The translations under genes were made by a program, and so were the position numbers. Below, piece after piece: positions 1-7,066 of a stretch of 12,346 nucleotides of DNA. The notes under the pieces were generated by a model that ran no database searches, was not told the origin of the DNA, and saw only the letters and a list, made by a program, of their open reading frames with translations. Every line of letters begins with the position of its first letter. The stretch's first letter is position 1. Origin of the DNA: SAR202 cluster bacterium. Lineage in GTDB: Bacteria; Chloroflexota; Dehalococcoidia; SAR202; CAJWER01. The stretch spans positions 1 to 12,346 of the forward strand of contig JASLXL010000033.1 of NCBI GenBank assembly GCA_030740335.1, read 5' to 3'.

Positions 1-572
1 GGAACGCTTACGGAGGCGATTTCGGATACCCGGTCACTGCCCCCGAGGACAATTCGTACTCGGACCCCGCCATTTCAGGTGGTGGCCAGGGCCATCTGCA
101 AATTACCCACGCGATGGGCATGGCATTCTGGGTAACCGAATTGAGGGCGACCCAGGTATTCGCGATGATGGAGAACTTCGATTTGGCGGTCGACCTGGTG
201 GATGCGATTAGCTATCGTCTGGAAAATGGAGCGATCGGCACGATGGGGGCCACAGGCAGCATACAGCCGGGGCAGCCCCCGGACCAGTGCATAAAATACC
301 ATGGGACGAAGGGATTCGTGCGGCAGGACCTGGCCAACGGTAGCCTGGATATCCACTACAACGACGGCACCTCCGATACGCACACTGACCTGTCTAGGGA
401 GGATCTGTACCCGGCTCACATGCCATCACGCTCATTTACGGACCTGGTACTGGACGGTGGCATCAATGCCGCCCCTGCCAAGTTCGGCGCCTATACCGTC
501 GAGTTCCTTGACGCTGCGTATACCTCCGCAGCATCCGGACAGGCGGTGAGTATCAGCCAGGAAGGATGCTAG
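1..572 (+). CDS. Gfo/Idh/MocA family oxidoreductase, C-terminal part (5' end outside window)
   Basis: This is the C-terminal portion (about 189 residues) of a putative NAD(P)-dependent sugar or inositol dehydrogenase. The frame is open from base 3, well before the first ATG at 114, and ends with TAG at 570-572, so the gene enters from the left. The visible part begins NAYGGDFGYP and contains SGGGQGHLQITHAMGMAFWV, the Gly-rich segment and histidine helix typical of the Gfo/Idh/MocA C-terminal alpha/beta substrate domain. It then runs through the beta-sheet region (VDLVDAISYRLENGAIGTMG). The Rossmann half and the EKP catalytic lysine lie outside the window. The amidohydrolase gene follows after 1 nt, so the two are very likely co-transcribed and perhaps translationally coupled. 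A dehydrogenase next to a COG3618-type hydrolase suggests sugar oxidation to a lactone and then hydrolysis; this is inference. The family call is secure, the substrate unknown. Confidence 0.88.
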   Translation, partial: NAYGGDFGYPVTAPEDNSYSDPAISGGGQGHLQITHAMGMAFWVTELRATQVFAMMENFDLAVDLVDAISYRLENGAIGTMGATGSIQPGQPPDQCIKYHGTKGFVRQDLANGSLDIHYNDGTSDTHTDLSREDLYPAHMPSRSFTDLVLDGGINAAPAKFGAYTVEFLDAAYTSAASGQAVSISQEGC

Positions 573-573
573 C

Positions 574-1446
574 ATGAAGCAACAACCGTTCGTCGACGCC
601 CATGTGCACTTCTACGATATGCAGCATCCTGAATTGATCTATGGAGACTGGCAACTAGGCGTGCCCCACCCGATGCTGGGCATGAAGCTCCAAAGGTTGG
701 CCAAACGCAACTATCTTGCCGAGAACTATATCGCCGAGACGCGTGCCTCCAACGTAGTCAAGGCAGTGCATGTTCAGGCTGCGATTGGCAGCAAGGACCC
801 GGTCAAGGAGACCGAATGGCTACAGGCTGCGGCCGATCGCACGGGATATCCCCATGGTATCGTGGCCTACGCCGACCTAAGGGACAGCAATGTCGAAGAG
901 GTCCTCGAAGGGCACTGCCGGTACGCGAACATGCGTGGCATACGGGATTTTTCCCATGGGGACTACCTGATCGAGCCGGATTTTTGGCGCGGCTTCGAGT
1001 TGATGGAGAAGTACAACCTGGTTTCCAGCATCAGCGCCCAGTGGCCGGACATGGTCAAGCTGCGTGACCTCGCAGGCAAGTTTCCCAACGTACAGATTGT
1101 CATCGACCACACCGGTGCGCCACAGGAACGAACCGTGGAGTATTTCGCCAAATGGCGTGAGGGCATGTCGAACCTGGCAGAGGCCGACAATATCGTGTGC
1201 AAAATTTCCGGGCTGGCGATGACCGACAACGATTGGACGGTGGATAGCATCCGGCCCTATGTGCTCCACTGCATCGAGGCATTTGGCCCTGATCGCTGCA
1301 TCTTCGCCACCAATTGGCCCGTCGACTGGCTATGGAGCTCTTACGGCAAGGTGGTCGACGCCTACCTGGAGATTACCGGTGAATTCAGCGACGCCGAGCG
1401 AACTGCAATGTTCTCTGGCAACTCCGAACGGTTGTACCGGATCTGA
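574..1446 (+). CDS. Amidohydrolase family TIM-barrel hydrolase (COG3618, sugar-lactonase/PDC-hydrolase-like)
   Basis: The 290-residue protein belongs to the Amidohydrolase_2 group that includes 2-pyrone-4,6-dicarboxylate lactonase and L-fuconolactonase. Characteristic residues are all present: DAHVHFYD at the first strand (H10, H12), VHVQ (H66), VIDHTG (H179), KISGL (K210) and the closing strand FATNWPVDW with D251, the expected general acid/base. Length matches the family (about 280-300 residues). No signal peptide is seen, so it is probably cytoplasmic. ATG 574 is preceded by AAGGA at 562-566 (7-nt spacing) inside the end of the upstream gene, and only one base separates TAG 570-572 from the start. 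The likely reaction is hydrolysis of a sugar or carboxy lactone, possibly the product of the adjacent dehydrogenase. Substrate cannot be read from the sequence, and other COG3618 carboxylic-ester hydrolases remain possible. Confidence 0.9.
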   Translation: MKQQPFVDAHVHFYDMQHPELIYGDWQLGVPHPMLGMKLQRLAKRNYLAENYIAETRASNVVKAVHVQAAIGSKDPVKETEWLQAAADRTGYPHGIVAYADLRDSNVEEVLEGHCRYANMRGIRDFSHGDYLIEPDFWRGFELMEKYNLVSSISAQWPDMVKLRDLAGKFPNVQIVIDHTGAPQERTVEYFAKWREGMSNLAEADNIVCKISGLAMTDNDWTVDSIRPYVLHCIEAFGPDRCIFATNWPVDWLWSSYGKVVDAYLEITGEFSDAERTAMFSGNSERLYRI

Positions 1447-1472
1447 AGACGCAACCTGGCATAGGGGACTCA

Positions 1473-2705
1473 ATGGCGCGCGGCCAACATGTATATCCGC
1501 TATCGGCGGTGCGTGATCTAGCATCGCGTGCTCAGGGGCTCGCTCAGCACTCAAATGGGACCCCAAATCGGCAAGACGTTCTTGAGGCGGTCCAGAGAGT
1601 CGCCTGGCTCCAGATTGACACCTTGCAGGTAGTGCGGCGCAGCCAGGAACTGGTGCTCTGGAGCCGTCTCGGGGCCTACGACCCGGACGATCTCGCTCGG
1701 CTCGCCTATGACGGACAGGATCGCCATCTGTTCGAGGGATGGCAGCATGCCGCCTGTTTCCTACCCCTTGCTGACTACCGTTTTCAGCTTCCTGCTAAGA
1801 GAGTCAATCGAAGTAGTTGGGGCAGAATGGGGAGCGCCAAGAACCGAGAGCTTGTGAAAGCGGTGCTCGCAAGGATCGAGCGCGAAGGACCGATGCGAGC
1901 CGGAGACTTCGATTACGACGGGCCTCGCAGAGGGAGCTGGTGGGATTGGAAACCGGCCAAGCGCGCCCTTGAGTTCTTAGTAAACCGTGGCGAGCTGATG
2001 GTCTCGTCCAGGGTCAATTTTCAGCGAGTGTACGATCTTACCGACCGGGTTCTGCCGGACTGGACGGATATTCAGGAACCAACGCAGAAGGAGACCGTGA
2101 GACACCTTCTTGAGCGTTCGATACTGGCACTTGGCGTCTGCCGTCTGGCCCAGATTCCTGACTACGCCCATTTGAAACATCGCGAAGCCGGGCCCGTTCT
2201 GGATCGAATGTTGAAAGACGGCATGATAGTCCCGGTCATGGCCGTTTTGGGCGACGAGACCACGGGCGAACTTATGGTCCACAGGGACAATATGCCAGCT
2301 CTGGAGAGTGCCTCTGACGGCGAACTGCAGAGTCTCGGCACCACGTTCCTCAGTCCATTCGACAGCCTCTTGTGGGCGAAAGGACGAGATGAAGACCTCT
2401 GGTCTTTCCGCAGCATACTGGAGGCGTATAAGCCAGAGCCTACCAGGATATGGGGTTACTTCTGTATGCCTATACTCGATCAAGGCGACCTGATTGGACG
2501 CTTCGATCCGGTGCTGGATCGTCGCACCGGGACCCTTCGTCTGAAGGCTCTGTACCTGGAAGACCACGTAGACCCGGATGAGGCCTTGTTGACGCGACTC
2601 GCGGGCGCCATGCGCGACTTCATGAAGTTTCACTCGGCGATAGACCTCGTGATAGATCGTAGCGTCCCCGATGGGTTAGGAGCCGGGCTAGAGCGAACGC
2701 TGTAA
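1473..2705 (+). CDS. Winged-helix DNA-binding protein, YcaQ/AlkZ-like DNA glycosylase family (HTH_42)
   Basis: The 410-residue protein resembles the YcaQ/AlkZ family (PF06224), monofunctional DNA glycosylases built from tandem winged helices that unhook bulky or crosslinked N-alkyl bases. Supporting features: an early WLQIDTLQVV segment where Q47-I48-D49 matches the Q-hydrophobic-D catalytic motif I recall for the YcaQ (AlkX) branch; LVLWSRLGAYD right after it; FEGWQHAACFLPLADYRF, a typical family block (usually ...F.YW.H.ASLLP...); and a C-terminal LSPFDSLLWAKGRDEDLWSF followed by IWGYFCMPILDQGDLIGRFDP, the near-invariant end of the family. Length equals that of typical members (about 400). 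The start ATG has AGGGGA at 1463-1468 four bases upstream. It sits 26 nt after the hydrolase and 33 nt before the cyclase on the same strand, an odd place for a repair enzyme. Family confident; lesion specificity unknown. Confidence 0.88.
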   Translation: MARGQHVYPLSAVRDLASRAQGLAQHSNGTPNRQDVLEAVQRVAWLQIDTLQVVRRSQELVLWSRLGAYDPDDLARLAYDGQDRHLFEGWQHAACFLPLADYRFQLPAKRVNRSSWGRMGSAKNRELVKAVLARIEREGPMRAGDFDYDGPRRGSWWDWKPAKRALEFLVNRGELMVSSRVNFQRVYDLTDRVLPDWTDIQEPTQKETVRHLLERSILALGVCRLAQIPDYAHLKHREAGPVLDRMLKDGMIVPVMAVLGDETTGELMVHRDNMPALESASDGELQSLGTTFLSPFDSLLWAKGRDEDLWSFRSILEAYKPEPTRIWGYFCMPILDQGDLIGRFDPVLDRRTGTLRLKALYLEDHVDPDEALLTRLAGAMRDFMKFHSAIDLVIDRSVPDGLGAGLERTL

Positions 2706-2726
2706 CCCCGGTGTGTCCTGAGTGAG

Positions 2727-2734
2727 AGGAGGAG
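2727..2734 (+). promoter_or_regulatory. Strong ribosome binding site fixing a GTG start
   Basis: AGGAGGAG lies 4 nt before GTG 2739-2741. It is a near-perfect Shine-Dalgarno sequence and supports the GTG as the start of the cyclase-family gene. Confidence 0.75.
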
Positions 2735-2738
2735 TCTT

Positions 2739-3392
2739 GTGATCGATCTGTCGAAGTATCGCATCATTGACCTGTCCCACGAGCTGATTCCGGGAGAGCG
2801 CAAGCTGGATGGCCGTTATCTCCACGGGGAACCCTTCTATGGCCGTCCGGTTGAGGTCCAGGAGATGATTGCGTATAACGCCCGGATGCACTTTATCCAA
2901 AGCGAGACCCACAACGGGACCCACGTCGAGGCTCCATACAAGTACGCGGATGACGGTGCTGACATAGCGTCGATGCCCATTGAGTCGTACATGGGAGAGG
3001 CGGTGGTGTGCGATTTCGCGCACAAGGGGGATGGCGAGGCGGTATTGCCCGAGGACCTTCGTAAAGCAGGGGTAAAGAGTGGCGACATTGTGCTGATCCG
3101 CGGCGGTGATCAAGATGAGGAACCCTATCTCACTTTCGAGGCGATCGACTGGCTAATCGATGCTGAAATAGGGGCTATTGGCATCGAGGGAGTACGCCAC
3201 TCACCCCCCGGCACGCCTTTCGGCAAAGAGGACGGCGACGGTAGACTGTTGCTGGCTGGTATCGCTTTTCTGGACGCGCTGACCGGACTTCATAAGATAA
3301 AAAAACAGCGAGTGTTCCTCATAGCCTTGCCGGTAAAAATGCAACGCGTCACCGCTTCTTGGGCAAGGGCCATCGTGCTGGAGGAGCTGTAG
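2739..3392 (+). CDS. Cyclase family protein (kynurenine formamidase-like fold) with non-canonical metal site
   Basis: The 217-residue protein has the cyclase/KynB-like fold (PF04199), metal-dependent hydrolases acting on formamides, lactones or amides. It opens with IIDLSHELIPG, the usual first strand, and has the diagnostic block HNGTHVEAPYKY at residues 58-69. The family motif is HxGTHxDxPxH: here H58 and H62 are kept, the aspartate is E64 and the last histidine is K68. The later GxDxxS block reads GIEGVRHSP, and the late His and Glu ligands (HxxLL...E.L) are replaced, DGDGRLLLAGIAFLDAL having no His and Asp where Glu is usual. The C-terminus (VFLIALPVKM...AIVLEEL) looks complete. GTG start is supported by AGGAGGAG. 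Activity is uncertain: it may be a subfamily with a single-metal or altered site. The stop codon TAG 3390-3392 directly abuts the response-regulator remnant. Confidence 0.85.
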   Translation: MIDLSKYRIIDLSHELIPGERKLDGRYLHGEPFYGRPVEVQEMIAYNARMHFIQSETHNGTHVEAPYKYADDGADIASMPIESYMGEAVVCDFAHKGDGEAVLPEDLRKAGVKSGDIVLIRGGDQDEEPYLTFEAIDWLIDAEIGAIGIEGVRHSPPGTPFGKEDGDGRLLLAGIAFLDALTGLHKIKKQRVFLIALPVKMQRVTASWARAIVLEEL

Positions 3393-3845
3393 TACTGCAT
3401 AAGGAATCCGGGATCCGATTTGACGAATATCGTGGTGATTATGGCCTCCGCTGTTACCGATCTGGGGATCGCGATGGACGCGATTCGACTGGGCGCCTAC
3501 GACTATATTACCAAGCCGTTCAACGTAGATGACATGCTGGTGAAGGTCCAGAGTGCCGTCGAGCGTCATCGATTGGTGACAGAGAACGCTGAGTATCAGA
3601 GAGACCTGGAGCGTGTCGTCCAGGAGAGGACGGCGGCTCTCGAAAGGCGCATGGGCGAGCTTACGGCCCTCAACAGGATGTACCGGCAGTATCTGGAGGA
3701 CTACCTGAGCATCGATGCCAAACTCGCCTCGATTTCAAAGTCTTTCCTGGAGTTGGCAGGCCAGCTTCAGTCCTTGACTGAAGAGAAGGATCTCCGTCGC
3801 TCTGGCGACGGCGCCACTCTACAGGCCCAGTCCTCAGCCGGGTAG
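3393..3845 (+). pseudogene. 5'-truncated response regulator (receiver C-terminal half plus coiled coil)
   Basis: The readable ORF could begin at TTG 3420, but receiver-like sequence appears to start right after the cyclase stop (IRNPGSDLTNIVVIMAS). What remains is the second half of a CheY-like receiver: the beta4 strand NIVVIMAS with the conserved Ser/Thr, the alpha4-beta5 block AIRLGAYDYITKPF with the invariant Lys, and alpha5. The acidic pocket and phospho-acceptor Asp (first ~60 residues) are absent and would have to lie inside the cyclase gene. A helical stretch follows, ERHRLVTENAEYQRDLERVV then QERTAALERR, a coiled-coil linker often seen between receivers and HD-GYP or similar outputs; no output domain follows. 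No good ribosome binding site is present (AAGGAA lies 13 nt from the TTG). I read it as a gene remnant left by a deletion; a short expressed coiled-coil protein cannot be excluded. Confidence 0.75.
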
Positions 3846-5013
3846 GACTACCTCTGAGACATCGAGTATGTATATTTGGCGCAGCCCTCGTGTACAGAGT
3901 CGATGCTGATCGACCTGCCGTCTGGGGACCACCGTGGATGCAGGTCACATCGGATGTCGCCGGTGAATCTATCGGCCGCGTGGAATGCCCCTAGCTCTAC
4001 GCGTGTACCGCTTGCGGCGTTGAACAGGAATAGTTGTTGGAGCCGGTCCGGGCCGAGGGGATAGGTATCGCAGACCATCCATCGCTTGTCCGGCGAGAAC
4101 GAATTGTGTCCGTCTGAAGGCAACACGCCCGGTCCCTCCGGTGTGCCTCCGGGCTCGCCTTCGACGATCTCCATGAACGACATATCGCCGCCCACTTCGG
4201 TAGACATCGTGAGCGTGTGCGGATCACTCCATGCGAAGTGAGATCTGCTGTACTCGAAGCCTATCTGGTTGCGAAGGTCACTGCCGTCTGGGTTGATGCA
4301 CCAGACCGAAGTCAGGTGATTTTGCGGTCCAGGCAGCTTGATGCGGCAGAAGAACATCAGGCGTGAGCCGACGGTGTTGAAGGCGATATGATTGAACCAT
4401 GCGATGCCCGCCCTCACTCATCTGGTAGTCGCTCGCTCTGATGACCTCAGCGATGGAGATGACCAGCCGGAAACGACCACTGTAGAAGTCGAGCAGGAAC
4501 AGTCCGTAGTCCTCCGGGAACGGGTCGATCTGAGCCGAATCGATGTCGTTGGCGTAGCCGACCACCGGTCTGCAGTGGGCCATCCGAGCGAAGTCCAGGC
4601 CCATTCCCGTGTGTTTCGATCCGGCGATACCGCTGCGATTGCGCCGTCTATGGTTCTCCTCGCTCCTGTGGTCGGGTGGACGGCTCGTGCCACGACGCGA
4701 CCGTTTTCCCAGTCGTTGTAGGTGATCTCCTCATCCGACCCATTGCCTACCCAGTGCATCATCGCGCCCTGTTGCAAGTTGAAGGCAGACGTCTCATCCA
4801 CGGACTTGAACTCACCGGAACTGCGGTTGACCGTCCCAACGGTGGCGGAGTCTCCGACCACGGGGCGATGCTCATGGAAGTCTGTCTCAAGCGCGAGATG
4901 AAGCTGTCCGGTGCGGTCCCAAGGGTTAATGCATAGTAGCCAAAGAAGTGGGCTTCGGGCCGCTAGACAGGCGAGTAATCGGTTGGATCACCGGATCGCC
5001 TTTCTCTCGACAT
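3834..5013 (-). pseudogene. Oligogalacturonate lyase-like/TolB-type beta-propeller protein, multiply frameshifted
   Basis: Read right to left, the pieces make one protein of about 390 residues like the beta-propeller family called oligogalacturonate lyase or TolB-like, but in changing frames: ITRLSSGP, EAHFFGYYA, INPWDRTGQLHLALETDFHE plus HRPVVGDSATVG to TIDGAIAAVSPD, MGLDFARMAHCRPVVGYAND to ISIAEVIRASDYQMSEG, RAGIAWFNHIAFNTVGSRLM to DGRSISIDSVHEGC, and QIYILDVSEVV. Breaks fall near 4956, 4930, 4622, 4410 and 3881; four fit loss of one base, the one near 4410 a gain of one or loss of two. The ancestral frame would stop at 3834-3836; the current last piece stops at 3848-3850. A plausible start ATG (5013-5011) lies 12 nt after the ROK stop, so this was the last gene of that operon, although the frame of its first few codons is unclear. 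Neighbouring genes are intact, arguing for real decay rather than general sequencing error. Substrate is unknown; pectin is only suggested by the family name. Confidence 0.82.
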
Positions 5014-5025
5014 TTATCGGACGGG

Positions 5026-5904
5026 CTATCTCACGGAATCTTTCGCAAGGGCGATCGCGCCCAGGACTCCGGCTCGGTCCCCGAGGGCAGGTGGTACGAC
5101 ATAGCTGTCGATGTCGTCTACAAGGGCCGACGCCTGTACGTAGTTGGCGAGCTGTGCGAGCAGTTTCTGTCGCACCAATGGAAACAAGATAGAACGTCTC
5201 ATCACGCCCCCGCCTATGACGATGCGATGGGGCGATAGAGTGAAAACGATATTGGCCAACCCTGCAGCTAGGTATTGAGCTTCCAGTTCCCAGGCCAGAT
5301 GATCGTCCGGAAGCTCCTCCGGCGGGACATCCCACCGCTGCTGAATAGCCGGGCCGCAGGCAAGGCCCTCGAGGCAGTCACCGTGATAAGGGCAGTGTCC
5401 CTGATAGCCGTCGTTGGGGTCGCGTGGCACCCTCATATGGCCCATCTCTGGATGCACCAATCCGTGCATCGGTCTGCCTTCGACCAATGCACCGCCGCCG
5501 ATGCCCGTGCCGACCGTAATGTATACAAAAGTGTCGAGCCCGACGACGTGGCCCCACCTGTGCTCTGCAAGAGCCGTCGCGTTGACGTCGGTGTCCCAGC
5601 CCACTGGCACCGCTAGCTCGCGACTGATGTACCCCACGACATCGACGCCGCCCCAGCCGGGCTTGGGAGTAGTCGTTATGTACCCGTACGTCGTTGACGA
5701 CCGGTCGAGATCCACTGGTCCGAAGGAGGCAATCCCCACAGCGGAAACTGGGCCCTCCGAACGGAAATATTCGACGGCACGGCTCAGGGTTTCGGTCGGT
5801 GTTGTCGTGGCGAATCTGATCTCGGAAACGATGTCGGTAGGACCATCGCCGATAGCGCAGACGAAGCTCGTTCCGCCACACTCGATTCCGCCGAACAGGT
5901 TCAT
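5026..5904 (-). CDS. ROK family sugar kinase, fructokinase-like
   Basis: The 292-residue protein is a ROK-family ATP-dependent sugar kinase, closest in motifs to the zinc-containing fructokinase branch. Visible features: N-terminal phosphate-binding GGIECGGTSFVCAIG (residues 5-19); GIASFGPVD; WDTDVNATALAEHRWG with D106 as the likely catalytic base; VYITVGTGIGGGALVEG; HPEMGHMRV followed by GHCPYHGDCLEGLACGPAI, in which H156, C171, H174 and C177 are the expected zinc ligands of this branch; and IVIGGGVM near the adenosine site. Length is normal. It lacks the extra N-terminal winged helix of NagC-type ROK repressors, so it is an enzyme, not a regulator. ATG 5904-5902 lies 26 nt downstream of the Gfo/Idh stop, with only a weak ribosome binding site. 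Likely role: phosphorylating fructose or a related hexose made by the upstream operon genes (inference). Confidence 0.92.
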   Translation of the reverse strand: MNLFGGIECGGTSFVCAIGDGPTDIVSEIRFATTTPTETLSRAVEYFRSEGPVSAVGIASFGPVDLDRSSTTYGYITTTPKPGWGGVDVVGYISRELAVPVGWDTDVNATALAEHRWGHVVGLDTFVYITVGTGIGGGALVEGRPMHGLVHPEMGHMRVPRDPNDGYQGHCPYHGDCLEGLACGPAIQQRWDVPPEELPDDHLAWELEAQYLAAGLANIVFTLSPHRIVIGGGVMRRSILFPLVRQKLLAQLANYVQASALVDDIDSYVVPPALGDRAGVLGAIALAKDSVR

Positions 5905-5930
5905 ATGTCACTCATCTGGCAGATACCCCG

Positions 5931-7046
5931 CTAGGCCCCCTGCGTGAACAGCGACCCGAGCTCCGCCAGCTCGCCGACAAGCTCGTCGTAGTCTATGCGA
6001 TCAATGGGCAAGTCTACCGTCCGACGTCGGCAGCTCGAAAGGATAATTGCTGACGCCAGCTCCAGGGATTTTGTCCCTTCATGACCCGTCACCGCTGGCT
6101 CGCGCCCCTCGCCGATCGCCAGGGCGAAGTCGTCGATCGCGTCCTGGTGATCGGCACTGGTGATGGGCACATCAAGCGCCGAGCTTGTGAGGGTGGGTTT
6201 TGCAAAGGGGTTGCCACGCTCACGCTGAGAAAATTCCAGCAAACCTACCTCAGGTTCATAGACGGTGATGTAGTCGTCGGTGATTACGATGCCGCGCCTC
6301 TCGCCCCAGAACTCCATACGGGTGTCGGAAGGCGTCTGGACGGTGTTGCAGTGGATGTAACCCTGGGCGCCGTTGGCGTACTCGACAAGGGCGGATGCTG
6401 AGTCCTCCACCTCGATATCGTGCATTAGTGTGCCAGCTTGCCCCATGACGCTCACCGGCATTCCACCGAGCCACTGGAATAGGTCGAGATAGTGGACACC
6501 CTGGTTGAACAGCGCGCCGCCGCCCTCGCCCTTCCAGGTGCCGCGCCACGGCGCAGAATCGTAATAGCTCTGGGCTCTAAAGGAAGCCATCATGATCGAT
6601 GTCCGGTACAGCTTCCCCAGGTAGCCTTCGTCGATCAACTGCTTGACGCGGATGGCGTCCGGGCGCAGCCGGTTCTGGTATACAACGCCCAGTGTCCGGC
6701 CTGCGGCGCTAGCCGCTTCGACCATTTCGTCCGACTCGGCAGGTGACGCCGCGAGAGGCTTTTCGGTCAGTACGTGCTTGCCGGCTTTGAAGGCCTGCAA
6801 CGCGATGTTGCGGTGTGTGGGGTGGGGCGTAGCGATGGTGATAGCGTCGATGTCGGGATCGCCCAGGAGTGCCTCGAGGTCGGAATAGTGTTTCGTGCCC
6901 AGTTCAACCGCCTGTTCGGCCGCCGCATCCTGGTTCATGTCGTGGATGCCTACCAGCTTTGCGTGAGGCGATGCAGTCACCTCTGCGACGTGCTTTTGAC
7001 CAATCACGCCTGATGGCCCAACTACTCCAAGACCTACTGTGTCCAA
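5931..7046 (-). CDS. Gfo/Idh/MocA family oxidoreductase (probable TTG start)
   Basis: This is a complete NAD(P)-dependent dehydrogenase of the Gfo/Idh/MocA family. Starting from TTG 7046-7044 it has 371 residues. Seen in order: Rossmann nucleotide-binding loop GLGVVGPSGVIGQKHVAEV; ITIATPHPTHRNIALQAFKA; the conserved HVLTEKPLA with the catalytic Lys of the EKP motif; YQNRLRPDAIRVKQLIDEG; and the C-terminal domain opening GGGALFNQGVHYLDLFQW, carrying the Asn and His that sit near the substrate. TTG was chosen over GTG 7061 because GGAGGA (7053-7058, read on the minus strand) is 6 nt upstream of TTG and would otherwise lie inside the coding region. The upstream isomerase stop is 20 nt away and the kinase follows after 26 nt, so it is an internal operon gene. 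It probably oxidises or epimerises a sugar, inositol or sugar acid handled by the flanking isomerases and kinase; the substrate is not determinable. Confidence 0.93.
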   Translation of the reverse strand: MDTVGLGVVGPSGVIGQKHVAEVTASPHAKLVGIHDMNQDAAAEQAVELGTKHYSDLEALLGDPDIDAITIATPHPTHRNIALQAFKAGKHVLTEKPLAASPAESDEMVEAASAAGRTLGVVYQNRLRPDAIRVKQLIDEGYLGKLYRTSIMMASFRAQSYYDSAPWRGTWKGEGGGALFNQGVHYLDLFQWLGGMPVSVMGQAGTLMHDIEVEDSASALVEYANGAQGYIHCNTVQTPSDTRMEFWGERRGIVITDDYITVYEPEVGLLEFSQRERGNPFAKPTLTSSALDVPITSADHQDAIDDFALAIGEGREPAVTGHEGTKSLELASAIILSSCRRRTVDLPIDRIDYDELVGELAELGSLFTQGA

Positions 7047-7052
7047 GCTCGT

Positions 7053-7058
7053 TCCTCC
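7053..7058 (-). promoter_or_regulatory. Ribosome binding site that decides the TTG start of the Gfo/Idh gene
   Basis: On the minus strand GGAGGA lies 6 nt before TTG 7046-7044. The alternative GTG at 7061-7059 would place this sequence within codons 1-3 and has no comparable site of its own. Confidence 0.65.
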
Positions 7059-7066
7059 CACTCCGT

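Noticed and set aside
1977..2633. Long minus-strand open frame (218 codons) opposite the YcaQ-like gene
   Set aside because: It is antisense to a clear conserved family protein, and its translation shows no recognisable motif; it reflects codon bias of the real gene.
4418..4861. Stand-alone 147-codon minus-strand protein
   Set aside because: Its first ~85 codons match the middle of the propeller family and the rest is out-of-frame translation after a frameshift; it is one piece of the pseudogene.
5378..5947. Open frames of 177 codons on both strands opposite or within the ROK kinase
   Set aside because: Translations are Arg/Pro/Ser-rich with no family features, and the ROK frame carries all conserved motifs.
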